A stretch of 64,000 nucleotides of DNA, taken from NCBI GenBank assembly GCA_019347575.1, contig JAHWKY010000021.1, positions 1 to 64,000 on the forward strand, read 5' to 3'. Positions 43,091 to 51,681 of the stretch are shown here, one piece after another; within the stretch, counting starts at the first letter, position 1; each line of letters starts with the position of its first letter. The notes below the pieces were generated by a model. The model saw nothing but the letters and a program-made list of their open reading frames with translations, had not been told where the DNA came from and did not search any database. Both the position numbers and the translations under genes were made by a program. Source of the DNA: Actinomycetota bacterium (GTDB taxonomy: Bacteria > Actinomycetota > Nitriliruptoria > Nitriliruptorales > Nitriliruptoraceae).

Positions 43091-43276
43091 ATGACCGACG
43101 ACACGCACAAGATGGATCGGCACGAAGCGCTGGAGAAGGCGCGCACGATCTGGCAGCTCGGCAAGGAACTGGAGACGTCGGGCCACCGCGACCTCGAGGC
43201 CCGTGCCGCCGAGATCCGCTCCCTGGCGCACTACATGCTCTACGACCTCGACGCCGGCGTGGAGGACGAGCGATGA
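43091..43276 (+). CDS. Small conserved-looking protein of unknown function
   Basis: 61 residues from ATG 43091, with GGGAGGAAC 10-18 bases upstream. The sequence is charged and helical: HEALEKARTIWQLGKELETSGHRDLEARAAEIRSLAHYMLYDLD. It overlaps the start of the first dehydratase gene by 4 bases, so it is translated as part of the operon. No family recognised; a helical-hairpin subunit or adaptor for the adjacent dehydratase is possible. Confidence 0.6.
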   Translation: MTDDTHKMDRHEALEKARTIWQLGKELETSGHRDLEARAAEIRSLAHYMLYDLDAGVEDER

Positions 43277-43815
43277 TCGACCTGCACCTCACGCCCGGCA
43301 CGTGGGAGGACGCCGAGGCGATGGTCGGTGAGGAGTTCGCCCACCAGATGGGCGCCGACCCCGTGAACCGCGCGATGATCCGGCGCCAGCTCGAGGCGCT
43401 GGAGTGGGACTGCCCACTGTTCTACGACGATGACGTCGCGCAGGACGCTGGCTGGCCCGGGATCGTCGCCCCGTACTCGATGTACATGACGTTCGCCATG
43501 CCCGCGTACTGGGAGCCCGGCGCACCTGCGATCGACCACCCCGTCATCCCTCCCTTCCCCTACGGCGCCGTGCCTGCACCGGGAACCTCGATGATGGCCA
43601 CCGACACCGCCGTCGAGTTCCACGCCCCGATGCGTCCCGGCGACCTGATCTCGAGCACGTGGAAGCTCGCGGATGTGACGCGCAAGACGACCCGGGTCGG
43701 CGAGGGCGCGTTCATGACCTTCGAGGTGACCTACCGCAACCAGGACGGCGACACGATCGCCGTGGACCGCACGACCGTGTTCCGCTACGACCCGGGGCCG
43801 ACCGATGGCGACTGA
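43273..43815 (+). CDS. Hot-dog-fold MaoC/FAS1-like dehydratase, first subunit
   Basis: 180 residues from ATG 43273. VNRAMIRRQLEALEWDCPLFYDDDVAQDAGWPGIVAPYSMYMTFAMPAYW is the N-terminal MaoC-like (non-catalytic or FAS1-like dehydratase) domain. DTAVEFHAPMRPGDLISSTWKLADVTRKTTRVGEGAFMTFEVTYRNQDGD continues the hot-dog sheet. Pairs with the protein encoded 11 bases into its 3' end to form a two-subunit hydratase. Confidence 0.82.
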   Translation: MIDLHLTPGTWEDAEAMVGEEFAHQMGADPVNRAMIRRQLEALEWDCPLFYDDDVAQDAGWPGIVAPYSMYMTFAMPAYWEPGAPAIDHPVIPPFPYGAVPAPGTSMMATDTAVEFHAPMRPGDLISSTWKLADVTRKTTRVGEGAFMTFEVTYRNQDGDTIAVDRTTVFRYDPGPTDGD

Positions 43816-44251
43816 CAGCCACACCACCTGGGATCACCAGCTCACCATCGGTGACGTCACCGTCGGCGACGAGGTCACCCCGTCGTCGCTCGAGCTGTCG
43901 GTCCAGAAGCTGGCCATGATCGCGGGAGCGAACCGCGACTTCGCTCCCATGCACCACGACCCCGAGATCGCGCGGGCGACCGGCGCCCCGACGGCCTACG
44001 CCAACGTGATGTTCGTGATGGCCATGATGGAGCGGACGCTGCTGGCGTGGGGCGGCTTGCGGACGCGGCTGCGGCAGCTCGGCCCGTTCCGGATGGTCGA
44101 CTTCAGCCGTGCCGGCGACACCATCACGTGCCGCGGCACCGTGTCGGAGGTCGACCTCGACGCCGCGACCGTCACCGTCGACGTGTGGCTCGAGTCCGAC
44201 CCCGAGCGCCGGACCGCGGTCGGGACCGCCACCGTCAACCTGCCGTCCTGA
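43805..44251 (+). CDS. MaoC-like (R)-enoyl-CoA hydratase, second subunit
   Basis: 148 residues. LSVQKLAMIAGANRDFAPMHHDPEIARATGAPTAYANVMFVMAMMERTLLAWGG carries the hydratase-2 motif with Asp in NRDF and His in MHHDP. Overlaps the previous gene; the pair should hydrate a bulky 2-enoyl-CoA, as in steroid and branched-acid beta-oxidation heterodimers. Confidence 0.85.
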   Translation: MATDSHTTWDHQLTIGDVTVGDEVTPSSLELSVQKLAMIAGANRDFAPMHHDPEIARATGAPTAYANVMFVMAMMERTLLAWGGLRTRLRQLGPFRMVDFSRAGDTITCRGTVSEVDLDAATVTVDVWLESDPERRTAVGTATVNLPS

Positions 44252-44265
44252 AGGATCTCCCCGCC

Positions 44266-44706
44266 ATGACCACCGACGACGAAGCGGTCGCGCTGCTGCG
44301 ACGCGCGGTCGACCTCGTGAACCAGGGCCGCGAGGACGAGCAGGCCCGCGAGTGCCTCGCTCTGGACTTCGTGCGCCACGACCTCGCCGGAGTCGCCGAG
44401 ACGCGTCACGGCCGTGGGTCTGCGACCGAGGCCGCGAAGCAGATCCGGGCCGCGCTCGGCGACATGCAGATCGAGATCGTCGACGCGTTCGCGTGCAACA
44501 GCCGGGTCACCGCCAGGATGATCCTCCGCGGACGCCACACCGGCGAGCTGTTCGGCATCGCTCCCACCGGCGGCGCCTTCGCGATCAACGGGCTCGGCAT
44601 CTACGCGGTCGCCGACGAGCGCATCACGGAGGCGTGGGTGCTCTTCGATCTGCTCGGGGCGCTGCGACAGGCAGGCAGCCTGACAGCCAGAGGAGGGACC
44701 ACGTGA
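44266..44706 (+). CDS. SnoaL-like polyketide cyclase/ester-cyclase-type protein
   Basis: 146 residues from ATG 44266. AVALLRRAVDLVNQGREDEQARECLALDFVRHDLAG, QIRAALGDMQIEIVDAFACNSRVTARMILRGRHTGELFGIAPTGGAFAINGLGIYAVADERITEAWVLFDLLGALRQ closely follow the SnoaL ester-cyclase pattern. The stop overlaps the crotonase GTG. Role in this operon unknown, perhaps a dehydratase or isomerase. Confidence 0.8.
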   Translation: MTTDDEAVALLRRAVDLVNQGREDEQARECLALDFVRHDLAGVAETRHGRGSATEAAKQIRAALGDMQIEIVDAFACNSRVTARMILRGRHTGELFGIAPTGGAFAINGLGIYAVADERITEAWVLFDLLGALRQAGSLTARGGTT

Positions 44707-45503
44707 CGACCGTCACCGTTACCCGACCCACACGGGGCATCGCCCAGCTCACCCTCGACCGTCCCGATCGACTCAACGCCCTGTCCCACGAACTCGTCGG
44801 CGACCTGCACACCGCCCTCGACGTGCTCGCGACCGATCGCGACTGCCGTGCCATCGTGCTCACGGGGGCGGGGCGCGGTTTCTGCGCCGGCTTCGACCTC
44901 ATCGACGCTGGGACACCACCCCACGCCGAGGGACTCGATCGGGTCAGCTACGGGATGGTGGAGCAGCAGCACATCGCCACGCTCATCACCCACCTGCGTC
45001 GACTACCGCAACCGGTCATCGCGGCCGTGAACGGTCCCGCAGCCGGTGGTGGCCTCGCCTTGGCACTCGGCTCCGACATCCGCATCGCATCACCGTCGGC
45101 GACGTTCACCGTCGCCAACGTGAAGGTCGGGCTCTCCGGCTGCGACATCGGGATCAGCTACCTGCTGCCCCGCGCGATCGGATCGACCCGTGCGTTCGAG
45201 ATGATGCTGACGGGAAGGACCGTGGATGCCGACGAGGCCGACCGCGTCGGTCTGGTGTCGCGCGTCGTCGCTTCCGATGCCCTCCTCCCCCACGCGCTCG
45301 AACTGGCGACGACCATCGCGAGCCACAGCCGGTTCGGCATCTGGATGACGAAGGAGGTGATGTGGTCCAACCTCGAGATCACCAGCCTCCAGGCGGCCAT
45401 CGATCTCGAGGACCGCACGCAGATCCTGGGGACGATGACCGGCGCCATGGAGGAGGCCAAAGCCGCCTTCCGCGAGGGGCGCTCGCCGAGGTTCACGACG
45501 TGA
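44703..45503 (+). CDS. Crotonase/enoyl-CoA hydratase-family protein lacking both hydratase Glu residues
   Basis: 266 residues from GTG 44703. LTLDRPDRLNALSHELV and IVLTGAGRGFCAGFDL (first oxyanion NH) are family signatures, NGPAAGGGLALALGSDIRIAS the second. The catalytic Glu of GGGCELA is Ala, and the Glu of the later FGxPE motif is Asn (FTVANVKVGL). GLSGCDIGISYLLPRAIG follows, a form common in a crotonase subgroup. So simple enoyl hydration is unlikely; an isomerase, hydrolase or ring-opening role is inferred. Confidence 0.82.
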   Translation: MTTVTVTRPTRGIAQLTLDRPDRLNALSHELVGDLHTALDVLATDRDCRAIVLTGAGRGFCAGFDLIDAGTPPHAEGLDRVSYGMVEQQHIATLITHLRRLPQPVIAAVNGPAAGGGLALALGSDIRIASPSATFTVANVKVGLSGCDIGISYLLPRAIGSTRAFEMMLTGRTVDADEADRVGLVSRVVASDALLPHALELATTIASHSRFGIWMTKEVMWSNLEITSLQAAIDLEDRTQILGTMTGAMEEAKAAFREGRSPRFTT

Positions 45504-45515
45504 GAGAGCGCGTCG

Positions 45516-46295
45516 TCAGTACGTCACCACGCCGCTGGTGACGTTGAGGTCCGCCCCCGTGATGGCGGACGCCTCCTGGGAACACAGGAACACCACCGCG
45601 TCGGCCACGTCCCCCGGCTGCACCAGCCGCCGCAGCGGCGCCTCGGCCTCGAACTCGCGCCGCACCTCGCCGGGCGTGATGTCACGCGCGCCTGCCTGCT
45701 GCTCCAGCACCCACGCCATCCTGTCTCCCTCGACGGCACCCGGAGAGAGCAGGTTGATCCGCACGCCGTACGGACCGGCCTCCAGCGCCAGGGTCCGAGT
45801 GAGCCCCACGAGCGCCATCTTGCTCGCGGCGTAGGCGCTGCGATGCAGCAGGGGCCGCTTGCCCGACATCGACCCGATGATCGCGATGCTGCCGCGACCC
45901 CGTTCGATCATGGCTGGGAGGACGGCGCGGCAGCACAGGTAGGTGCCGGTCACGTTGACGGCGAACGTGGCCTCCCAGTCCTCCGGCGCGATCTGCCACA
46001 GCGGCGCGCTGGGCCCACCGACGCCGCTGTTGGCGACGAGGATGTCGACGCTGCCGAACTCCTCCAGCGCACGGGCCGCCATCGCCTCAACCGCATCGAC
46101 GGAGCGCACGTCGGTCGGGATGGGCAGCGCGCGCCGGCCCAACGCCCGCACCTCTGCCGCGACGGTATCCAGCTCGTCGGCCGACCGAGCAGCGAGCACC
46201 ACGTCGGCGCCCTCCTCCGCGCACCGCACCGCGATGGCCCGCCCGATGCCGCGCCCTGCCCCCGTGACGACTGCGACCTCGCCCTGCAGACGCAC
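45516..46295 (-). CDS. SDR-family oxidoreductase
   Basis: 259 residues from GTG 46295, next to the ligase stop. TGAGRGIG, VLAARSADEL (Arg suggests NADP), VANSGVGG, AIIGSMSGKRPLLHRSAYAASKMALVGLTR (Ser, Tyr, Lys) and CSQEASAITGADLNVTSG. Complete classical SDR; second gene of the two-gene operon with the ligase. Substrate unknown. Confidence 0.9.
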   Translation of the reverse strand: MRLQGEVAVVTGAGRGIGRAIAVRCAEEGADVVLAARSADELDTVAAEVRALGRRALPIPTDVRSVDAVEAMAARALEEFGSVDILVANSGVGGPSAPLWQIAPEDWEATFAVNVTGTYLCCRAVLPAMIERGRGSIAIIGSMSGKRPLLHRSAYAASKMALVGLTRTLALEAGPYGVRINLLSPGAVEGDRMAWVLEQQAGARDITPGEVRREFEAEAPLRRLVQPGDVADAVVFLCSQEASAITGADLNVTSGVVTY

Positions 46296-46296
46296 G

Positions 46297-48033
46297 TCAC
46301 ACCTCCCGCAGCTCGCGACGGAGGAACTTGCCCGTCGGGGTCTTGGGGAGCTCGTCCAGGATCTCGACCAACCGCGGGTACTTGTAGGCCGCCATCCGTT
46401 CACGGCAGAACGCGATCAGCTCCTCCGGCGTGACAGCTGCCCCTTCCATCAGCGAAACGAACGCCTTGACGGTCTCGCCCCGGTAGTCGTCCGGGACGCC
46501 GACGACCGCGGTCTCACGGACGGCCGGGTGCTGGTAGAGCACGTCCTCGACGTCGCGCGGCCAGACCTTGTAGCCGCCCGCGTTGATCAGGTCCTTCTTT
46601 CGGTCCACGATGAAGAACCAGCCGTCCGCATCCATGAACCCGACGTCGCCGGTGTGGAGGCGACCGGCGGGCAGCGCTCGTGCCGACTCCTCCGGCTTCT
46701 CCCAGTAGCCCGGGACAACCATCGGTCCGGAGATGACCAGCTCACCGATCTCCCCGACCGGAACCTCGTCCTCTCCTTCGACGTCGATGACCGTGACCGC
46801 AGCGCCGGGCACCGGGAGCCCCACGCTGAGCGCCCCCGTACCCGGGTCGACGGGTCCGCGGACAGCCAGCGGGGTCAGGTGGCTGGGTGAGGTCGTCTCG
46901 GTCAGTCCGTAGATGTTGTGGATGTACGCACCCGTGAGCCGCTCGAACCGCTCGACGATCGCAGGACTGACCGGAGCGCCACCCGAGGCGACCTTGGTCA
47001 TGCTCGACAGGTCGCGGTCGGCGAGTCCCGGGTCATCCATGAGCGCGATGAAAACCGTGATGGAACCCACGACGAACGAAGCGCGCCACCGTTCGGTGAG
47101 GCGCAGCGCCTCCTCTGGGTCGAAGCGGTGGAAGAGCACCAGCGGGGCGCCCGTCACCCAACTGACCGCCAGGTGCGCCACCAGGCCCGTGATGTGGAAC
47201 AGCGGCGCCACGCCGAGCACGACGTCGCGGTGGTCGAGCTGGAACCAGCTGGCGTAGACCTGCGCGGTGTACGCCATACCGCTCTGGAGGTTCATGGCGC
47301 CCTTGGGGGGACCGGTCGTGCCGGACGTGTACGTGAGGACCGCGACGTCATCCGGCGACGGTCGCAGCGGCCTGATGACCGTGCCAGCCTCGAGGATCAC
47401 CCCGAGGTCGTCCGTGTCCGGGCACGGCTGCTTCGGACCGACGCTGCGTGACACTACGTCCGGCAGCGGGTGTGGGAGCACGTCGGAGGGATGCGTGGTG
47501 ATGACGCGGGTGACCGGCGTGTCCTCGATGACGTCCGCGACCACGTCGTGGTAGAGGCTCGTCAGGCACACCAGCACCGATGCGCCACTGTCGTTGAGGT
47601 GGTAGGCGAGTTCGTCACGCTTCAGCATCGGGTTGAGCGCAACCGGGATGGCACCTACCTTCCAGGCGGCCAGCAGAGCGATCGCCCACTGCGGGTCGTT
47701 CTGGAGGTAGATCCCGATGCGCGCCCCGGCCTCGAGGTTGCCGGCCCGCAGCGACGAAGCGAGGGCGTCCGAGTGCCGCTCCACATCCGCGAAGCTCAGG
47801 GTGTGGTCGAAGTAGTGGATGCAGGCACGCTCGGAGAAACGGTCCACCCTGTCGTACCACGCATCGAGCATGGTCCGGTATCGCACGGCGAGAGGATCAC
47901 TGACGTGATCGGGGTACGCGTCGCGCCACGGCCGAGCCGCGTAAGGAGATCGACCGTCAGACCTGGTCGAGGAGGACACCTCAGTTCGAGTTCGCGATGT
48001 CGTCACGCGGAGTACCCGAACTCCATGATCCAC
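46297..48033 (-). CDS. Long-chain-type AMP-forming acid-CoA ligase
   Basis: About 578 residues from GTG 48033; start uncertain, since the region near PWRDAYPDHVSDPLAVRYRTMLDAWYDRVDRFSERACIHYFDHTLSFADVE is clearly native but the first 30 residues are not typical. VLTYTSGTTGPPKGAMNLQSG (ATP loop), IHNIYGLTETTSP, GRLHTGDVGFMDADGWFFIVDRKKDLINAGGYKVWPRDVED and TPTGKFLRREL are complete. A TATAGT box (48054-48059) 20 bases upstream could be the -10. Confidence 0.9.
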   Translation of the reverse strand: MDHGVRVLRVTTSRTRTEVSSSTRSDGRSPYAARPWRDAYPDHVSDPLAVRYRTMLDAWYDRVDRFSERACIHYFDHTLSFADVERHSDALASSLRAGNLEAGARIGIYLQNDPQWAIALLAAWKVGAIPVALNPMLKRDELAYHLNDSGASVLVCLTSLYHDVVADVIEDTPVTRVITTHPSDVLPHPLPDVVSRSVGPKQPCPDTDDLGVILEAGTVIRPLRPSPDDVAVLTYTSGTTGPPKGAMNLQSGMAYTAQVYASWFQLDHRDVVLGVAPLFHITGLVAHLAVSWVTGAPLVLFHRFDPEEALRLTERWRASFVVGSITVFIALMDDPGLADRDLSSMTKVASGGAPVSPAIVERFERLTGAYIHNIYGLTETTSPSHLTPLAVRGPVDPGTGALSVGLPVPGAAVTVIDVEGEDEVPVGEIGELVISGPMVVPGYWEKPEESARALPAGRLHTGDVGFMDADGWFFIVDRKKDLINAGGYKVWPRDVEDVLYQHPAVRETAVVGVPDDYRGETVKAFVSLMEGAAVTPEELIAFCRERMAAYKYPRLVEILDELPKTPTGKFLRRELREV

Positions 48034-48165
48034 CGCCTCACCGATGCCTGCGTACTATACGCATAGATGCTCGATCGAAGTCCTAGGTCACGATCGGTGA
48101 TGGGGCCATCGACACGCCGAACTAGACCATGACTGGTACATCACCGTGCAGGGCCGCTACCTCGA

Positions 48166-48905
48166 TCAGACCGCTGGGTTATCGCAGAACAGGCCTGCTT
48201 GCGCCCCGCAGTCCGGCGGCTCGACTCCGATGCTGGGTGCGGATGGCACGATGGGCACTAGCACGTGAGACGGGAACGCCTCCCCGTAGTGGAGCGTGTT
48301 GGTCGCGGGCGCGTTGAGCGGCATGTAGGTGTTCACGCGGGCGACGGGATCGATCCCGCCCGGATAGAGGATGTCTCGGTAAGCGTCGCCGTGGGTCTGC
48401 ATGGGCATGATCGTCACAAGGTGCGGCGGGTGCAGGGCCGCGACGAAGTACTGGACCATGCCGACGTACGAGAGCCCGTACATCGCGACCGTGCCATCGC
48501 TCCATGGTTGCGCTGCGGCCCACTCGATGACGTCGTAGCCGTCCCTTGCCTCGGTCGCCGACAGCGGGTCGAGGTAGCCCTGCGAGCAGCCGGAACCGCG
48601 CACGCTGACCTCCAGCACTGCGTAACCGCGCTCGACCAGTTCGACCGCTCGGGCCGTGTTCAGCGACGCGTTGGAGTGGAAGCCCTCGCCCTGTCCGTAG
48701 GGACCGTACTCGAGAAGTGTCCCGACGCGTCCGGCCGGTAGATGGTCGCGCGAAGCTGAGTGCCGTCGCGGGTCGTGATGTACACCGGGCTGTCGGTCTT
48801 GACACCGTAGGCAGGCGCTGTGGCGTGTGCCGCGCCGCTGCTTCCGAGCACGAGCAGCGCCAGCACGCTGGCGAGGAGGTTCATCGGTCGTCGATCACGC
48901 AGCAT
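48166..48905 (-). pseudogene. Secreted CocE/X-Pro dipeptidyl-peptidase-type hydrolase, frameshifted and truncated
   Basis: ATG 48905 (GGGAG upstream) opens a signal peptide, MNLLASVLALLVLGSSGAAHA, then VYITTRDGTQLRATIYRPDASG, the CocE N-terminus. The frame then breaks near 48715-48725. It continues in another frame as TLLEYGPYGQGEGFHSNASL, VLEVSVRGSGCSQGYLDPLS, then DVIEWAAAQPWSDGTVAMYGLSYVGM with the nucleophile Ser in GLSYVG. It ends after CDNPAV at 48166, where a full enzyme has several hundred more residues. Both the frameshift and the missing C-terminus argue against function. It follows the wall-anchored hydrolase in the same operon. Confidence 0.8.
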
Positions 48906-48920
48906 GCCTACTCCCAACGG

Positions 48921-51272
48921 TCACCGCCTGCGGCGCTCGCGAACGGAGGGGCCGGCCAAAAGCAGCAGGGCGGCGGCGAGGGCAGAGCCGGACGCGCCCG
49001 TGGTGGGCAGGGGCTGACTGGCGGCCTCGGTGGAGGCTGCGACCCTTGCAGCCCCCAGCGGGGTGGAGGTCGGGGCCGGACCCAGCGGACGGCCCCCGGG
49101 TCCGTCGTTGAACGTCGGCCAGGTGCCGATCGGCGGCTGCTGGCTGACCCCCGGCTTGTTGTAGTCGCACACCCCGTCCGGGAACGCGGCCTGCATCCTG
49201 GCCCACTGGGCATCCGTGAACGTGACGTCGTAGTCGCCGCGGTCCAGGGGCTCGAGCTGGCACTTGAGCACGTCGTTGGTGGCCGGCGCGCCGGACACGA
49301 TCCGGGGGCTGGCGCCGTATGGCATCGCTGTTCGACACGTCTCGGGATCCGTGACCCCCTGGCCCGCGATGTTGCCGTCGGGGAAGCACACGTCGACCAG
49401 ATCCTCGGAGCGGGCGCGGGCGATCCTCACCGCCTTTGGGGCGTCGCTGGTGTCTGCTTCGACGTTGGTCAGCCACCGATCCATCTGACCAAAGACGTAG
49501 TCGGTGGTCTGATCGGTCGGGGTGAAGCCGGCTCCAGCAGCACGCACGATGACGTGGTTGTCGGCGTGGCCGTTGGCACGGACCAGGCGCTCCCGCATCG
49601 TGAAGGAGTGATAGTCACTGTGCACCTCGGCCGGCGACCACACACGGAAGTCGATGATCGCGGTCTCGGACAGCCCCCGGGATCCGTGGGTGACGCGTCC
49701 TGCCTGGTAGGCGATGCGGAGCGCCTCTGGGTCGGCTGCGGTGCGTTCGGTGATATGCCGGTAGTCGATGTCGAATCCGCCAATCTTCTCGTTCATATCC
49801 ACGAATTGCTCGACCGTGATGGCCCCATCCTCCAGCGCACCAAGCCCGTACTGCACGCCGATGTTGTCGTAGGGCCGGCCCGCGAACCCATCGGCACGCT
49901 CGTTGCCGTAGACGTTGCTCATGAAGTCCTGCACGGTGCAGCGAACCCCGTCTGGGTTGGTGTTCGGGTCGTATACCCAGTCCGGTTGCTCGGCGACGGG
50001 TCGGTCCGCGAACTCCATCCCCCACGAGTCCGGGAGGTCACCGCCGACACAGCCGAACCTCGGGTCGAAGAGCTGCCACCCGAACGCGAAGACCTCCGCC
50101 CACGCCGAGCAGACGGTCGGCAGAACCTCGCCCATGACGGCATTGCGGGCGTGGTGGTCGGCCCACAGGTGAGGCGATCGACGGTCCATGTAGCGTTCGA
50201 GCAGGTCGCAGTCGATGTACTGCTGCACCGGGGACCAGTCGTCCGGGAAGCTGCAATAGGGCAGGATCCCGTCGTACAGGCCCGGGTACGACTCGGCGAT
50301 CTGGTGCACGTTCACCGAGCCGCCCGAGCAGCCGATCCCGACCGTGAAGCGCGGCACCCCGTAGGACTCGGTGAGGTGCTCTTTGACCATGGCGGTGGAC
50401 TCTGCGGATGTAACGGTATTGAAGTTGTTGCCCAGGATGCTGAAGGAGGTCGAGGCGACCGCCCAGCCACGCGACAGCGCCCGGTGGTCCAGCACGTCCG
50501 CCGGCAGGAGCTGGCGGTGGTCGGGATAGCCGTTGCCTCCGTGCTTCCAGTAGAGCTTGCCGTTCCAGCCACGCTGATCGATCCACGGCGACCAGTCGGG
50601 CTGCTGTGGGTCATATAGCACGGCGATGTCGTAGATCGCCCGGTCGATCACCCCGCGTTCGCGGCGGACGATGTAGGGCAGGGTGTGGCTCTCGTCGGTG
50701 GTGGTCGTCGCGACATCCGAGGGCGGGTCCGCCGGGTCCTCGAGCGGCTCGAAGCTGCCGGTCACCGTCGACCGGTAGAAGAAATCGAACGTCGTCGGGG
50801 CGGAGCAGTCCTCGTCGGTGGCCTCACCCAGGCCTGCCTCGAGGGTGGAGCACAGAAACGGTTCAAGGTGCGGGCCGGAGAAGATCGGACCCTCCACGGG
50901 ATGGTTGACAACCTCCAGCGCTGCCCCGCGCCCGTCCCCCAGCCTCGCCGTGATCGTGCTGGTCCCAAGCGGCAGGCCGTCCACCAGGGCTGTCGGCCGC
51001 CCGTCCGGCAGCGCCCGGACCGGCACCTGTCTTCCCGCCACCTCCACCACGACATCACCGGCTCTCGCTGGCCCTCGTACCGCCACCAGCGCGTCACCCC
51101 CGGACACGAGATCGGCACGCGACGACAGCACCTCGAGCGCCACCCCGCCGGGGGTGGCGCCGCCCTCCGCCGCCGCGGCCACTACCGGCACCGCAACAGC
51201 CAGCATCGACGAGACCACGAGCCCCCAGCCCAAATGCCGCGTGCCGCCGCTCACCAGAACTCGAGCGTGCAT
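48921..51272 (-). CDS. Wall-anchored DUF6351-like alpha/beta hydrolase with LPxTG signal
   Basis: 783 residues. A signal peptide (about 1-35) precedes an N-terminal beta domain (IFSGPHLEPFLCSTLEAGLG). A tannase/PHB-depolymerase-like alpha/beta-hydrolase domain follows, with GKLYWKHGGNGYPDHRQ, GWAVASTSFSILGNNFNTVTSAES and the nucleophile elbow FTVGIGCSGGSVNVHQIA. The last 29 residues are LPTTGASGSALAAALLLLAGPSVRERRRR-like: sortase motif, hydrophobic helix and basic tail. It should act on the cell surface on an ester or polymer. Its promoter holds one of the four TetR-type operators. DUF6351 assignment is by memory of the family pattern. Confidence 0.78.
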   Translation of the reverse strand: MHARVLVSGGTRHLGWGLVVSSMLAVAVPVVAAAAEGGATPGGVALEVLSSRADLVSGGDALVAVRGPARAGDVVVEVAGRQVPVRALPDGRPTALVDGLPLGTSTITARLGDGRGAALEVVNHPVEGPIFSGPHLEPFLCSTLEAGLGEATDEDCSAPTTFDFFYRSTVTGSFEPLEDPADPPSDVATTTTDESHTLPYIVRRERGVIDRAIYDIAVLYDPQQPDWSPWIDQRGWNGKLYWKHGGNGYPDHRQLLPADVLDHRALSRGWAVASTSFSILGNNFNTVTSAESTAMVKEHLTESYGVPRFTVGIGCSGGSVNVHQIAESYPGLYDGILPYCSFPDDWSPVQQYIDCDLLERYMDRRSPHLWADHHARNAVMGEVLPTVCSAWAEVFAFGWQLFDPRFGCVGGDLPDSWGMEFADRPVAEQPDWVYDPNTNPDGVRCTVQDFMSNVYGNERADGFAGRPYDNIGVQYGLGALEDGAITVEQFVDMNEKIGGFDIDYRHITERTAADPEALRIAYQAGRVTHGSRGLSETAIIDFRVWSPAEVHSDYHSFTMRERLVRANGHADNHVIVRAAGAGFTPTDQTTDYVFGQMDRWLTNVEADTSDAPKAVRIARARSEDLVDVCFPDGNIAGQGVTDPETCRTAMPYGASPRIVSGAPATNDVLKCQLEPLDRGDYDVTFTDAQWARMQAAFPDGVCDYNKPGVSQQPPIGTWPTFNDGPGGRPLGPAPTSTPLGAARVAASTEAASQPLPTTGASGSALAAALLLLAGPSVRERRRR

Positions 51273-51681
51273 CCCACCCTCCGGTGTCAGGCTCTCCCAG
51301 GATTTCTCGACGACGATACTAGACTATAGACGCTGGTACCGTCAATCGTCTACAACCTTCGGGGTGCAATAGCGAGTGAACGGCACGGTGCGTGGGCATC
51401 CCAGTACGGCACGCGCATGAGCCACCGCGGGTTCGGTTAGAGAGTCTGGGTTCCCTGGGTTCCGTAGAGTCGCGAGGATTCTCATGCTGCTGGGCTGTTG
51501 GATCGAGGGCACGAGCTTGCTCATGACCTCGACCAGCACTGTGTCCCGCTACCGCTACCGGCCCACCCACGCAGCAGCGCGTTCACGCGGAGCAGCAACG
51601 CCGTGGGCGGGATGGGTTGGACTCCGAGCTCCGGTTGCGGAGGTCTTCACGGAACGGTTGGGGTTCAGCCCTGGGACGTCG
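51273..51681. other. 409-base gap: operator/promoter near one end, otherwise no recognised content
   Basis: Between the wall-anchored hydrolase and the TetR gene. The first 75 bases hold the promoter and operator described separately. The rest has short open frames on both strands, the longest plausible one minus 51342-51539 (65 residues), none with a family I recognise or a clear ribosome site. It may be a decayed gene or insertion scar. Confidence 0.5.
51314..51345 (-). promoter_or_regulatory. TetR-type operator site 1 with overlapping promoter
   Basis: CGATAC-N16-GTACCG (51314-51341). On the minus strand TTGACG (51340-51345), 18 bases, TAGTAT (51316-51321) forms the promoter of the wall-anchored hydrolase operon, covered end to end by the operator. 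This layout suggests repression. Confidence 0.7.

Noticed and set aside
48717-50618. 633-codon plus-strand frame opposite the DUF6351-like hydrolase
   Set aside because: Antisense to a protein with signal peptide, nucleophile elbow and sortase motif; no domain of its own.
51416-51440. Short ATGAGCCACCGC start resembling the beginning of IS481-type transposases
   Set aside because: The frame ends after seven codons and nothing downstream matches; coincidence is sufficient.
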